DNA of 64,000 nt from Colwellia sp. 20A7 (GTDB lineage Bacteria; Pseudomonadota; Gammaproteobacteria; Enterobacterales; Alteromonadaceae). The notes below the pieces were generated by a model. That model was not told the origin of the DNA and searched no databases. It saw nothing but the letters and a program-made list of their open reading frames with translations. The stretch is taken from assembly GCF_009832865.1 (NCBI RefSeq), contig NZ_CP047130.1, positions 1,736,001 through 1,800,000 of the forward strand, read 5' to 3'. A program made the position numbers and the translations under genes. This document shows, piece by piece, positions 26,907 through 36,376 of this stretch (the first letter of the stretch is position 1; each line of letters begins with the position of its first letter).

Positions 26907-27752
26907 ATGAACGCATTTCAAGGTACAACCAATTATATAGCATCAAAAGATCTTCAATTAGCTGTAAATGCTGCCATTGCTTTAGAAAAGCCATTACTAA
27001 TAAAAGGTGAGCCAGGAACAGGCAAAACGATGTTAGCAGAAGAGTTAGCCGCTAGTTTAAATGTAGAACTTATTCCGTGGCACATAAAGTCAACGACTAA
27101 AGCCCAGCAAGGGTTGTATGAGTATGATGCGGTATCTCGGTTAAGAGATAGTCAGTTAGGTAATGATAAAGTTGAAGATATTGGCAACTATATTATTAAA
27201 GGAAAACTGTGGCATGCATTTACTGCAGACAATCGTCCGGTATTACTTATTGATGAAATTGATAAAGCTGATATTGAATTTCCGAACGATTTATTATTAG
27301 AGCTTGATAAAATGGAGTTCTTTGTTTATGAAACACAAGAAAAAGTTGTTGCTAAGCAAAGACCTATTATTATTATTACATCAAATAATGAAAAAGAGTT
27401 ACCCGATGCATTTTTACGTCGTTGCTTTTTCCATTATATTAATTTTCCTGAAAAGGATGAAATGCAAGCCATTGTTGATGTTCACTTTCCCAAAATAAAA
27501 CAAAAGTTATTAGATGAAGCCCTTGCTTTATTTTTTGATTTACGTGATATGCCAGGACTGAAGAAAAAACCATCTACATCTGAATTAATTGATTGGCTAA
27601 AATTATTACTTGCCGAAGATATTTCAGAAGAAGTTTTACATGAAACCAGACAGAAAAAAGTGATTCCACCATTACATGGTGCTTTATTAAAAAATGAACA
27701 AGATGTTCATTTATTTGAAAAACTTGCTTTTATGAACCAGCGCAACCGTTAA
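26907..27752 (+). CDS. MoxR-type AAA+ ATPase
   Basis: The 281-residue product has Walker A (KGEPGTGKTMLAEELA), Walker B (RPVLLIDEIDKADIEFPNDL), sensor 1 (IIIITSNNEKELPDAF) and an arginine finger in FLRRCFFHY. MoxR ATPases act as chaperones, often with a VWA-domain partner, in assembling metal cofactors or protein complexes. The partner gene starts 18 nt downstream. The protein is short for the group, with a standard lid domain (KKPSTSELIDWLKLLLAEDI). Which enzyme the pair serves is not evident here. Confidence 0.9.
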   Translation: MNAFQGTTNYIASKDLQLAVNAAIALEKPLLIKGEPGTGKTMLAEELAASLNVELIPWHIKSTTKAQQGLYEYDAVSRLRDSQLGNDKVEDIGNYIIKGKLWHAFTADNRPVLLIDEIDKADIEFPNDLLLELDKMEFFVYETQEKVVAKQRPIIIITSNNEKELPDAFLRRCFFHYINFPEKDEMQAIVDVHFPKIKQKLLDEALALFFDLRDMPGLKKKPSTSELIDWLKLLLAEDISEEVLHETRQKKVIPPLHGALLKNEQDVHLFEKLAFMNQRNR

Positions 27753-27770
27753 TCGAAGGCTGAAATTCTT

Positions 27771-28943
27771 ATGTTAATTGATTTCTTTTGTAAAGTACGA
27801 GACTACAAAGTGCCTTGTACATTACGTGAATTGTTAGATTTGCTACGTGCGTTAGAACAGGGCGTTGTGTTTGCTAGTATTGATGATTTTTATAGTGTAA
27901 GTCGTACGATTCTTGTTAAAGATGAAGCGCATTTTGATAAATTTGACCGTGCTTTCGCTGATTATTTTAAAGGCGTGGCATCATTAGAGTTAGATTTGTC
28001 TGAAATACCAGAAGAGTGGCTTAGAAAACATTTTGAAAAACAATTAAGTGATGAAGAAAAAGCAAAAATAGCTGCTTTAGGTGGCTTAGATAAGTTGATG
28101 GAAACGCTCGCTGAACGCCTGAAAGAACAAGAAAAGCGTCATCAAGGTGGTAATAAATGGATCGGTACTGGTGGTACATCTCCTTTTGGTGCTTATGGTT
28201 ATAACCCAGAAGGTGTTCGTATTGGGCAAGATACCTCTAGGCATCGTAAAGCGACAAAAGTTTGGGATAAACGCCAATTTAAAAACCTTGATGCAAATGT
28301 TGAAATAGGTACGCGTAATATGAAGGTTGCGTTGCGCAAGCTACGTCAATTTGCTCGCACTGGCAGCAGTGAAGAGCTTGCGCTTGATGACACTATTGCC
28401 GCGACAGCACGTAATGCAGGTTATCTAGATATTAAAATGAAACCTGAACGCCATAACGCCATTAAGGTACTGATGTTTTTTGATATTGGTGGCTCAATGG
28501 ATGATCATATTAAAGTGTGTGAGCAATTATTTTCTGCAATGCATGGTGAATTTAAGCACTTAGAATTTTTTTATTTTCATAACTGTCTTTATGAAACTGT
28601 TTGGCGTGACAACAATCGTCGACAAAGCGAAAAAATAGACTTATTGCAAGTGCTGCATACCTATAGTCGAGATTATAAAGTCATTTTTGTGGGAGATGCC
28701 ACTATGGGACCCTATGAAATTACGTATCCTGGCGGTAGTGTTGAACATTGGAATGAAGAAGCCGGTAGTGTGTGGATGAAAAGATTAACTGATCATTTTG
28801 ATAAAGTTATTTGGTTAAACCCTCAACCGGAGCCGCAATGGCCTTATTATGCTTCTATACAAATAATGCAGCAACTTGTAGAGCGTAAAATGTATCCGTT
28901 AACGCTGGCTGGTTTAGGGCAAGGTATTAAAGCCTTAATTTAG
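27771..28943 (+). CDS. VWA (CoxE-like) domain protein, MoxR partner
   Basis: The 390-residue product has a charged N-terminal half and a C-terminal von Willebrand A domain. The metal-ion site appears as MFFDIGGSMDDHIKVCEQLF, a DxGxS variant normal for CoxE-like proteins, followed by FFYFHNCLYETVW and VIFVGDATMGPYEI, which supply the second and third loops. A Gly-rich stretch (GTGGTSPFGAYGYNPEG) lies between the halves. It forms a two-gene operon with the MoxR ATPase 18 nt upstream. Known pairs help insert metals or activate oxidoreductases; the client is unknown. Confidence 0.88.
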   Translation: MLIDFFCKVRDYKVPCTLRELLDLLRALEQGVVFASIDDFYSVSRTILVKDEAHFDKFDRAFADYFKGVASLELDLSEIPEEWLRKHFEKQLSDEEKAKIAALGGLDKLMETLAERLKEQEKRHQGGNKWIGTGGTSPFGAYGYNPEGVRIGQDTSRHRKATKVWDKRQFKNLDANVEIGTRNMKVALRKLRQFARTGSSEELALDDTIAATARNAGYLDIKMKPERHNAIKVLMFFDIGGSMDDHIKVCEQLFSAMHGEFKHLEFFYFHNCLYETVWRDNNRRQSEKIDLLQVLHTYSRDYKVIFVGDATMGPYEITYPGGSVEHWNEEAGSVWMKRLTDHFDKVIWLNPQPEPQWPYYASIQIMQQLVERKMYPLTLAGLGQGIKALI

Positions 28944-28977
28944 GTTAACTTAAATTAACCTAAATTATATTTATTAA

Positions 28978-31293
28978 CTATTTAGCCCAAGCATAACTGA
29001 TTTTTGTAAAAAAAGTTCTATCAGTTCGGGTTAACTTAGTTAAATCTTGATCTTGATAGCTATTGTCTGAATAACCTAAGAAAAATACAGTTTGGGGGTT
29101 AAGCTTATAAGCATATATTAATTGTGTCGATAACGCTTTTATGTTCTCAGAGCCTGAGTATTCAATATTATCATAGACCAAACTGAGCTTTAAATAACTG
29201 AGTACATCAAATTGATAAGATAGGCGTAGTTCTGAAATATTGGCGATATAAACATTAACATCATGATCATCTTCTTTGGCATCTAATTTACTGTAGGTTT
29301 GATAAAAATCAAATTCTAAATGATCAGTAATGAAAACAGTTAAATTACCCGTGGCTTCTATCAAGTCGCCTAAACGGTCATTGGAATAATCAATTTTATC
29401 ACCAACAATTACATTAAGTGATAGATAGGTACGGTTATTTACATTAGCACTTGAGTATAATTGGAGCTGATCCTCGTTAAACATTGAAGTATTACCATCA
29501 ATATCGGTTAAACTCTTGTCGTAACGAAGCCCAACCCTTTCACCATGAATGAAATCGATTTCAAATATGGATTGTAGGGGACCGTCAATACTAAAGCTTG
29601 CTGTTAACTCTCGCTCTATCAGCTCATTATTTACATTATGAGCAATTTTCCACTCTCCTGATATTCCCGCTTCTTGCCAGTAACTGTCTTGGTCGGAATA
29701 AAAGGTTCTTTTAAGTAATACTTCGTTTGTTTTTATATCTGTTTTGGGGATATAGCCTAAATCAGCACGAAAGTCTGCGCCTATACTTTGGTGTTCTAAG
29801 TCGAGCAACCAATATTCGGAGTGGTGATTAAAGTTCACTTTAAAAGCTTGATCATTCAAGCTGCTATTATTTAGTTCAACGTATTTAGGGGCATTATTTG
29901 AGAATATAATGTCAGAATATTCGCTATCAGAGCTTAATAGTTGTGCTTTAATAGCATTTGATTCTGATAAACGATAACGTGCATCAATTCCTGCAACATA
30001 GTTATGGTAGCTATCTGCTGAACGAAATGTTGCTATAGAGCCAACGGTTAAATTTTCATTAAAGTCATAACGATAACGTAAAGCACTAGAGTTGTTCTTC
30101 TTATCTAAAGTGACTAGCCTAGAGTTTAAATTACCGGGGAGCAGTATATTCGTTTCAGTGTCATTAGCGGTGAATACACCGTAACTATGCTTATCTATAC
30201 GGCCTGTGAGTTTAGCACCAAAGTCTGGATCAGCAATATTTCGCGTATATATCAAGTCAAAATCACTACTAAAATAATCGCTATTATCTAAGAAAAAAGC
30301 ACGCTTTTCTTCATAATATAATGAAAAGTTAGTATTAACGCTAAGTTGTCCACTATCACTCTCTACTGTAGAAAAATCAGGATTAATCGTTGCATTTAGT
30401 AAGTTATTCGTATTTATTCCCCAACGTAAATCAAGACCAACTTCAATATCATCTTCTGTAACCCAACCATTCGTTGGATCATCATTAGCTAAATAAACAT
30501 CACGAAATTCATCTCTAGTTGCTGTAAGTGTTGGTGTTAATCTTACATTCTTTCCTATTTTAGTTTTTTTAAAGCCTTTCGCTTCAGGGTATTGGCAAAG
30601 CCAGCAGGGGTTATCTCTATTTAATGGCACATGAGAAATACGTAAATTGGTATCTCTTGGGTAAGTTCTAACTAACTCAATGGCCCATTTTTTTTCTTGG
30701 CCATCACTTTTAAAGTTTAATATATTATAGGGAATCGCTATCTCTACTTGATAGCCTTGTTCTGTTATTTTACCAAAAGAATACCAAAGACCATCCCATG
30801 AAGTATTGCCTTCGCCAGTAATTTCATTAAAAGTAGCATCATTTTGTACACCATAAGGGTTAACAAAGAATTCATAATTTAAGCGACGATTATTATGTGT
30901 ATCAAGCTTAATACCTACCAAGTCATGAAACCAGGCATTATCACGGTCAGTTAAGAAGGCTTGTATTTTTTCAGGGTTAGGATCTATTGCAGTAAATGAT
31001 ATATAAAGGAACTCACCATTTTCCACAAGTTTTGCGGTTGTTTTTACCGGGCTAGGAAGGTTATCCCATGGACTATTTACAAGGTTTAGCTCTACAGAAC
31101 GTGCGTGTATCCACAAATCATCATTGAGTTCTCCATCAATATTGATTTTACCTTCGTAATAGGGAATATCTATAGGTTGAACTGTTATTTCATTTTTTTG
31201 TTGTGTGTTAAATGCTTGAACTGCTGAAGTTTGTGATATCAGTATAAAAGCAACAAAAAGCACAAATAAGTTATTAAAACTTAGCTTTTGCAT
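28978..31293 (-). CDS. DUF5916 outer-membrane-type protein with CBM9-like domain
   Basis: The 771-residue product has a signal peptide (MQKLSFNNLFVLFVAFILIS), then a CBM9-like domain (residues about 45-230: KINIDGELNDDLWIHARSVE, FLYISFTAIDPNPEKIQAFL, DNAWFHDLVGIKLDTHNNRR). The rest is a beta-rich DUF5916 region with alternating aromatic strands, probably an outer-membrane barrel. A CWLC pair occurs in NRDNPCWLCQYPEAKG. Family members are often near carbohydrate or peptide utilisation genes, but function is unproven. It stands alone, convergent with the VWA gene and separated by an AT-rich 340-bp spacer from the next operon. Confidence 0.75.
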   Translation of the reverse strand: MQKLSFNNLFVLFVAFILISQTSAVQAFNTQQKNEITVQPIDIPYYEGKINIDGELNDDLWIHARSVELNLVNSPWDNLPSPVKTTAKLVENGEFLYISFTAIDPNPEKIQAFLTDRDNAWFHDLVGIKLDTHNNRRLNYEFFVNPYGVQNDATFNEITGEGNTSWDGLWYSFGKITEQGYQVEIAIPYNILNFKSDGQEKKWAIELVRTYPRDTNLRISHVPLNRDNPCWLCQYPEAKGFKKTKIGKNVRLTPTLTATRDEFRDVYLANDDPTNGWVTEDDIEVGLDLRWGINTNNLLNATINPDFSTVESDSGQLSVNTNFSLYYEEKRAFFLDNSDYFSSDFDLIYTRNIADPDFGAKLTGRIDKHSYGVFTANDTETNILLPGNLNSRLVTLDKKNNSSALRYRYDFNENLTVGSIATFRSADSYHNYVAGIDARYRLSESNAIKAQLLSSDSEYSDIIFSNNAPKYVELNNSSLNDQAFKVNFNHHSEYWLLDLEHQSIGADFRADLGYIPKTDIKTNEVLLKRTFYSDQDSYWQEAGISGEWKIAHNVNNELIERELTASFSIDGPLQSIFEIDFIHGERVGLRYDKSLTDIDGNTSMFNEDQLQLYSSANVNNRTYLSLNVIVGDKIDYSNDRLGDLIEATGNLTVFITDHLEFDFYQTYSKLDAKEDDHDVNVYIANISELRLSYQFDVLSYLKLSLVYDNIEYSGSENIKALSTQLIYAYKLNPQTVFFLGYSDNSYQDQDLTKLTRTDRTFFTKISYAWAK

Positions 31294-31630
31294 ACATCAT
31301 CCGTAAATTTATTATTATTATGAATTTAAAATACATTATGTATTTCAAATTTATCCCTATAGCTGTTAATAACTGTTAATTTATTCCATAGTCTATAGTA
31401 GGTTAAGTCTAACAGTACAAATTTTGAGGTAAATTGTTACAAATTTTATTCGTTAACACAATGTTTACTTTTTTTGACTATTTAGATCGTTCAATAGAGA
31501 GTAGTAAAACTCAAATGTTTTCCATTTTATTGAGAAAAAAATCAATAATCATTGATATTGTGTTGCAGTATTTAACTAAAAAGTTAATATTGCTAACGTT
31601 AGTTCACCCTTATAATTTCACGAGTTTTAA
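31294..31630. other. AT-rich spacer before the DUF599 gene
   Basis: This spacer lies between divergent genes. A 70-codon open frame (31434-31646) starts at TTG, lacks a ribosome site and overlaps the next gene, so I do not count it as a gene. No strong hairpin is seen. Confidence 0.4.
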
Positions 31631-32365
31631 ATGCCCTTATCGATAATTGATGTTTTTGCCTTGTTCACGTTTATCCTATCTTGGTTTGGCTATAGTTGGT
31701 TTGCTCGTAGAAAAGCAAAAAGTACCGACTGTTTGGCACGTAGTTTACATCAACATAGAATTCACTGGATGCATGAAGCTATTACTAAAGAGATGAGAGT
31801 AGGTGAAGCTTCATTATTATCAAATTTAGAGCGTAATATAACGTTCTTTGCCTCTAGTACACTATTAGTTTTAGCGGGTTTATTAACGCTTTTTGCTAAA
31901 ATTGAAACCCTAGACATGGTTATTTCATCCATGCCTTATGCTGATCATACTAGTCCTTTAATGATACAACTAAAGTTAAGTTTGCTTACTTTCATTTTTG
32001 TTTTATCATTTTTTCAATTTACTTGGTCTATGCGCCAATATGGATTTGTTAATGTTATGATGGGCGCTGCTCCTATTGATGTTTCAGGTCAAAATGAAAA
32101 TCTAAAGTCTTATGCAAAACAAATGGCTACTGTGCAGGATCAAGCAGCTCACTCCTATAATTATGGGCTTCGTTCATACTATTTCGCTTTAGCTGCAATG
32201 TGTTGGTTTTTTCATCCTGTTTTATTAATTTTAATGAGTGTATGGGTTGTGTATACCTTATATACACGTGAATTTAATTCAAAAGCAGTAAAAGCAATCA
32301 CTGAAGGACAAAGATTATTGAAAATTGAACGTGACACTAGAATGCAAAATAAGGCCAAGAGGTGA
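31631..32365 (+). CDS. DUF599 membrane protein
   Basis: The 244-residue product has four to five hydrophobic segments and DUF599 features: FTFILSWFGYSWFARRKAKS, RITFFASSTL-like NITFFASSTLLVLAGLLTLF, and FFQFTWSMRQYGFVNVMMGA. It is an integral inner-membrane protein of unknown function. It overlaps the next gene by 4 nt (GTGA), so the two are translationally coupled. dnaQ and a TIGR03503-like gene follow, a grouping also seen in related gammaproteobacteria. Confidence 0.85.
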   Translation: MPLSIIDVFALFTFILSWFGYSWFARRKAKSTDCLARSLHQHRIHWMHEAITKEMRVGEASLLSNLERNITFFASSTLLVLAGLLTLFAKIETLDMVISSMPYADHTSPLMIQLKLSLLTFIFVLSFFQFTWSMRQYGFVNVMMGAAPIDVSGQNENLKSYAKQMATVQDQAAHSYNYGLRSYYFALAAMCWFFHPVLLILMSVWVVYTLYTREFNSKAVKAITEGQRLLKIERDTRMQNKAKR

Positions 32366-32862
32366 ATAAAAAAACCTCTAAAAAATATCAGAACTATTCT
32401 GTAGGCGATTTTGATAACTATGACTGCTTAAAACTATCAAAAAAGTTTTATTTAATTTTAATTTTTTTACTACGTGGTTATCTCGTTTGGTTGATGTCAG
32501 TGACTAATATGCGTGATAGAGTGAGTATTGTATCTTGGATATATCCTGAAAAATCTCTGTTTTATTTTAGCTTGTTTTCAGGAGCTATTGGTTTGTTTGT
32601 TTTACTAATTATCAGTTTACGCAGACCAGAAGCAAGCTCATGGGTGCAAACAAGCTGGCGACATTGTCGAACAATTTTAAGCGTTGCGCTATTATTTGAT
32701 TTACTGACCCATGTGATTGGCTATTTTTATTGGCAACTTTTCTCATTAGAATGGCTTATAATTCAAACTATAATTACATTAACGTTAATTTTACTTTGTT
32801 ACACTAGCGAGAGGTTTAAAATTAATCTCTCGGAATTTCCACAGAAAATGCCTGAAAAATAA
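32362..32862 (+). CDS. DUF2919 (YfeZ-like) membrane protein
   Basis: The 166-residue product starts at GTG 32362, overlapping the DUF599 stop. It begins with the DUF2919 signature YSVGDFDNYDCLKLSKKFYL and then IFLLRGYLVWLMSVTNMRDR, with about four hydrophobic helices. Integral inner-membrane protein of unknown function, related in pattern to E. coli YfeZ. It is followed by dnaQ 29 bp later, so a four-gene operon is likely. Confidence 0.8.
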   Translation: MNKKTSKKYQNYSVGDFDNYDCLKLSKKFYLILIFLLRGYLVWLMSVTNMRDRVSIVSWIYPEKSLFYFSLFSGAIGLFVLLIISLRRPEASSWVQTSWRHCRTILSVALLFDLLTHVIGYFYWQLFSLEWLIIQTIITLTLILLCYTSERFKINLSEFPQKMPEK

Positions 32863-32891
32863 CTTCATCAAAAGAATTAGAGATATTTATA

Positions 32892-33692
32892 GTGAACTTA
32901 AGCAATAACCCTATTGAGAAAGCAACAAGAACCGACACTAAAGTAGAAGAGCGGTTAATTATTCTTGATACGGAAACAACGGGTATTAACCCAAGAGAAG
33001 GGCATAGAATTGTTGAAATTGGCTGTGTAGAAATGATCAATCGACAATTAACAGGTCGAACGTATCATGCCTATATAAAACCGATGGATTCTCGCGGAGA
33101 AGTCTTCGTTATGGATCAAGAAGTTATTAATGTTCATGGCCTAACGAATGAATTTTTAAATGATAAACCTATCTTCTCGCAAGTTGTTGATGAATTTATA
33201 GACTTTATTCGTGGTGGAAATTTGGTTATTCATAATGCCAAATTCGATGTTGGCTTTATGAATAATGAATTTTCTTTATTGAATTTTGCTGAACGCTCTC
33301 GTAATAAAGTCCCTATGACGGAAGATATTTGTACGGTTACAGATACGTTAAAAACCTCAAAAGATGAATTTGGTTCGCCTAAAACCTTAGATTACTTAGC
33401 TCGTTTTTATAAAGTTGATAAGTTAATTGATCGTACTTATCACGGGGCTTTGATTGATGCCCAACTACTTGCTTTTGTTTATATTGAAATGACACGCAAG
33501 CAGTCTACATTTAATCTTTCTGTTGGTAATAATAGTGGTGGTGATGCAAATGAAATTAGACGACTGAGTCCGGATAGAGAAAAATTAAAGGTTATTGCCG
33601 CTACTGTCGATGAAAAAGAAGCGCATAAAGAAAGATTAGACGTTGTTAAGCAAAAAGGGGGAGAGCCACTTTGGAAATTACCAAGCTACTAG
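32892..33692 (+). CDS. dnaQ: DNA polymerase III epsilon subunit
   Basis: The 266-residue product is a proofreading 3'-5' exonuclease of the DEDDh type: ExoI LIILDTETTGINPREGHRIV, ExoII VIHNAKFDVGFMNNE, ExoIII YHGALIDAQLLAFVY. The C-terminal tail, after a flexible Gly/Asn-rich linker (LSVGNNSGGDANEIRR), would bind the alpha polymerase subunit. The start is GTG 32892. It overlaps the next gene by 22 nt. In E. coli dnaQ lies near rnhA; here it is placed after DUF599/DUF2919 genes. Confidence 0.93.
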   Translation: MNLSNNPIEKATRTDTKVEERLIILDTETTGINPREGHRIVEIGCVEMINRQLTGRTYHAYIKPMDSRGEVFVMDQEVINVHGLTNEFLNDKPIFSQVVDEFIDFIRGGNLVIHNAKFDVGFMNNEFSLLNFAERSRNKVPMTEDICTVTDTLKTSKDEFGSPKTLDYLARFYKVDKLIDRTYHGALIDAQLLAFVYIEMTRKQSTFNLSVGNNSGGDANEIRRLSPDREKLKVIAATVDEKEAHKERLDVVKQKGGEPLWKLPSY

Positions 33693-35026
33693 CATTTTGT
33701 TTCCTGTTACTGATGAGTGTTAATGACGCTTTTTCACAAGAGGTAACAAAAGCAGAAGTACAAACCATGGAAAAAGATGGTGATGTATTTGATAGTGAGG
33801 AAAAACAGCTAACAAAGCGTGAAATAGACTTTTATCAAAGTGATAATATAACCAATGAAATACCTTATTTTGATAATCGATTTCATATTGATGCTGAACT
33901 TGATGAAATAACACTGATATTTTTCAGAGTGCGGGGCAGTAAGCCCATAATTCTAGTACAACCGGATGGCAAAAAAATACGTGTCAGTGATGATGATCCT
34001 GAAACGGTAAAATGGCATGACGACAGTACTTTTGACATGGTACAAATTAAGAAACCTATGCCTGGTCCTTGGCAAGCAATCGGTGATATTTTACCTAAAA
34101 GTAAAATATTAATTGTGTCAGAAGTTAAAATTGAAATAGAACCTTTTCCAAACGTTTTATTATCTGGAGAAACAATAAAAGTTGTTGGTAAGCTATTCAA
34201 TGGCAATAGAAATATTGAGATTTCAGAATTTAAAGAGGTTGTTGAATTAGATGTTAATTTTTTTAGCACCAACAATTCTGATTATGCTAATTTTGGCGCA
34301 GATGCCCTTAAAGTAAGTTCGTTTAGTGATAATGGCCGGGGGCTGGATGAATATGCAGGAGATAATATTTATACTGGTGAATTCATTTTAGATTTTGCTC
34401 CAGGTGAGTGGCAACCAGTTTTTGTTATAAAGCTCCCTTTAATGACAAGAGAACTTCGTTATGAGCCCATTATTTTACATAAAGCACCCGTAGAAATTTC
34501 GGTAGTGCCAGCAGAAAATGAGACTATGCCACATAGCTTAGTGTTGACTATTGATCCTACTTACGTCGATCCGAGCAGCTTAGTTTTTCAAGGAAAGATA
34601 ACCTCACCTGATAGACATACAAGACCATTTTCAATTGTTGATGATGAAAGCATAGAAAATCCTACCATTAGAACTAAAGGTTTCCCTTATACTGAGCCAG
34701 GTATTCATCGTGTGACTTTGGATGCTTTTGGCCGGACGATAACAGGACGTGAATTTCGTTTAGCTGTACCTGAGTTTTCTTTCAATATTAGAGAATTCAT
34801 CAATGAAACCGCAGAAATACCAGAAAGTGATTTACTGCTTGATCAACAAATGAAACTTGCTGAGAAACAAAAAGATGAACTGGCTGATAAAATAGAGCAA
34901 CAACAAAAATTAGATGAAGAAAACAATATGAATACTATTCTTATTATTGCTGTCGCTAATATTGTTATTATTTTGTTCGCTGTTGCTTTGTTTTTCTTTA
35001 TACGTAAGAGAAAAGTTAACAGTTGA
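33671..35026 (+). CDS. TIGR03503-like exported, membrane-anchored protein
   Basis: The 451-residue product starts at TTG 33671 inside the dnaQ end, with AGGGGGAGAG upstream. It has a signal peptide (ITKLLAFCFLLLMSVNDAFS), a beta-rich periplasmic body (RFHIDAELDEITLIFFRVRG, GPWQAIGDILPKSKILIVSE, DNGRGLDEYAGDNIYTGEFI), a charged coiled-coil stretch (LAEKQKDELADKIEQQQKLD) and a C-terminal transmembrane helix followed by basic residues (FFIRKRKVNS). This fits the conserved protein found after dnaQ in Vibrio and Shewanella-type genomes. Function unknown. Confidence 0.75.
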   Translation: MEITKLLAFCFLLLMSVNDAFSQEVTKAEVQTMEKDGDVFDSEEKQLTKREIDFYQSDNITNEIPYFDNRFHIDAELDEITLIFFRVRGSKPIILVQPDGKKIRVSDDDPETVKWHDDSTFDMVQIKKPMPGPWQAIGDILPKSKILIVSEVKIEIEPFPNVLLSGETIKVVGKLFNGNRNIEISEFKEVVELDVNFFSTNNSDYANFGADALKVSSFSDNGRGLDEYAGDNIYTGEFILDFAPGEWQPVFVIKLPLMTRELRYEPIILHKAPVEISVVPAENETMPHSLVLTIDPTYVDPSSLVFQGKITSPDRHTRPFSIVDDESIENPTIRTKGFPYTEPGIHRVTLDAFGRTITGREFRLAVPEFSFNIREFINETAEIPESDLLLDQQMKLAEKQKDELADKIEQQQKLDEENNMNTILIIAVANIVIILFAVALFFFIRKRKVNS

Positions 35027-35051
35027 TTATGTACTGTCGGTAATTTTTTAC

Positions 35052-35179
35052 AAGATTAAAGCGCAGCCATTAGGATTGGGTAAAGTTAACTTAGACGATG
35101 GTAGTTGGGTAACTAGCTTTACTTGTGAAGGTTACGCATCGAGTCTACTACTGACATCACTCATTTAGGTGGCTGGTAA
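35052..35179 (+). pseudogene. Relic of allophanate hydrolase C-terminus
   Basis: The frame reads KAQPLGLGKVNLDDGSWVTS then FTCEGYASS, and after a frame shift DITHLGGW and a stop at 35177-35179. This pattern (GxGxVxLxDGS-V-F-xE, then DIT-x-x-GGW) is the extreme C-terminus of allophanate hydrolase, used in urea breakdown. Only about 40 of roughly 600 residues remain, so the gene was deleted here. No urea carboxylase is nearby. Confidence 0.55.
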
Positions 35180-35440
35180 GCTTATACTCATCAAGATAAG
35201 TAATTGCTCGGACTTATATATCAATAAAAGGGGGCAGAGCTTTTACTTTGCACTCTTTTATTATAGTTAAAACCAAGCTTTTAAAGATGATTTTTAAGCA
35301 TAAATCTTCAAATAAAAGCTTTAAACTTAAGTTTTAATTTAAGCTTTCAAGTATTGTTAGCCTTTAATCGTTCGTAATAAGTAAACCAAAATATGTTTAT
35401 CTACGTATAATCTATTACTGTAATTTTAGGAGTAATGATA
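35180..35440. other. Spacer before the DUF6435 gene
   Basis: AT-rich, with repeated AAGCTTTAAA-like stretches (35270-35350). I see no gene. The segment may be further decay of the allophanate hydrolase locus. Confidence 0.3.
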
Positions 35441-35620
35441 ATGTTCGGAATATTTAAGAAAGATCCAATTAAAAAGTTAAATAAGGCTTATGAAGCTAAA
35501 CTTGAGCTAGCGATGAATGCACAAAGAAGTGGTGATATTAAGTCTTACGCTATGATTACCGCTGAAGCTGAAATCATTAGAGAAAAAATAGTAGTGTTAG
35601 AAAGTTCTACCGCAGATTAA
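35441..35620 (+). CDS. Small DUF6435 protein
   Basis: The 59-residue product (MFGIFKKDPIKKLNKAYEAK then LELAMNAQRSGDIKSYAMIT) matches the DUF6435 pattern of short, charged, helical proteins common in marine gammaproteobacteria; function unknown. AGGAG lies at the right distance for ATG 35441, whereas the ATG at 35435 is too close, so the shorter form is chosen. Probably cytoplasmic, perhaps membrane-peripheral through its basic N-terminus. Monocistronic. Confidence 0.8.
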   Translation: MFGIFKKDPIKKLNKAYEAKLELAMNAQRSGDIKSYAMITAEAEIIREKIVVLESSTAD

Positions 35621-35644
35621 TGTGTTAATTATAAATAATAAACA

Positions 35645-35680
35645 GTTGGTTAAATCAATAAGTAACGAAGGACAACCAAC
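35645..35680. repeat. Palindromic repeat copy, also a possible bidirectional terminator
   Basis: GTTGGTT (35645-35651) and AACCAAC (35674-35680) flank a loop containing AACGAAGGA. Stem and loop resemble the copies at 3117-3153 and 36662-36700. It lies between convergent genes, so it may serve as a terminator here. Confidence 0.5.
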
Positions 35681-35741
35681 TATTCTTTATGTTCTCAATA
35701 CAACGAGATTGTTATAGTGAGAATGTTATAGAGAAAATTTA

Positions 35742-36053
35742 TTAAAGCTTAATTTCACTAATCTGAATTTGAGGTTGTATATTTGTGAAATTAGCAAGAT
35801 CAGCCATGATAGTCTCAGCATGAGGCCCAAAAGCTTCTTGAAAATTTTCAACTGAATCAAATGTCATATGTGCCATTGCAATAAAGGCAGGCTCTTCCCC
35901 AGGAGCACCTCCAGCGATGCCTGAATCAATAGCTACATTCTTTAAGGCACCTCCTAATAGCTCACCGACGAGTGGAATATGTGTTTTACAGTAATAATTC
36001 ATGTCGAAAGTTCCATCTAAAGACTTTGGATACATCACGCTAACTTTTATCAT
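35742..36053 (-). CDS. EthD-family protein
   Basis: The 103-residue product (MIKVSVMYPKSLDGTFDMNY, HIPLVGELLGGALKNVAIDS, AFIAMAHMTFDSVENFQEAF) is a dimeric alpha-beta barrel protein of the EthD type. Members are small cytoplasmic proteins linked to ether or aromatic degradation, but many have no known role. The fold is clear and the substrate is not. Length is usual. Monocistronic, convergent with the DUF6435 gene. Confidence 0.82.
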   Translation of the reverse strand: MIKVSVMYPKSLDGTFDMNYYCKTHIPLVGELLGGALKNVAIDSGIAGGAPGEEPAFIAMAHMTFDSVENFQEAFGPHAETIMADLANFTNIQPQIQISEIKL

Positions 36054-36376
36054 TATTTTTATCCTTATAGCTTATATTTATTCAAGGGTTTAGAATATTG
36101 CTAACGCTAAAATGCACGTTAACTTTTAGCTTTTTATTTGAACGCCTCATGGATAATACACTGATATAATTTACTATTACAACTCATTTTTTGAGCAATA
36201 ATAAAGTCAGGCTGAAGCTAAAAATGCTATTTTTTATATTGTCGATATAGATTTTACACTTGTATCATGATTGTTATATTTAAACAATTTGATAAATGAG
36301 TATAGAGAAAAAGAACATATAAAATAGCTATAGATAGAGCTAATTTGTATCAGTTTTTTCATTATGCAGAAGCGAA
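36054..36376. other. Spacer without recognisable content
   Basis: AT-rich DNA between two minus-strand genes. I see no open frame of note, no strong hairpin and no clear promoter. Confidence 0.4.

Noticed and set aside
31434..31646. 70-codon open frame
   Set aside because: TTG start, no ribosome site, overlap with the DUF599 gene and no recognisable features.
34947..35051. Start of a 73-codon frame overlapping the TIGR03503-like gene
   Set aside because: Only its second half is meaningful, as the allophanate hydrolase relic; the first part is a shadow of the upstream gene.
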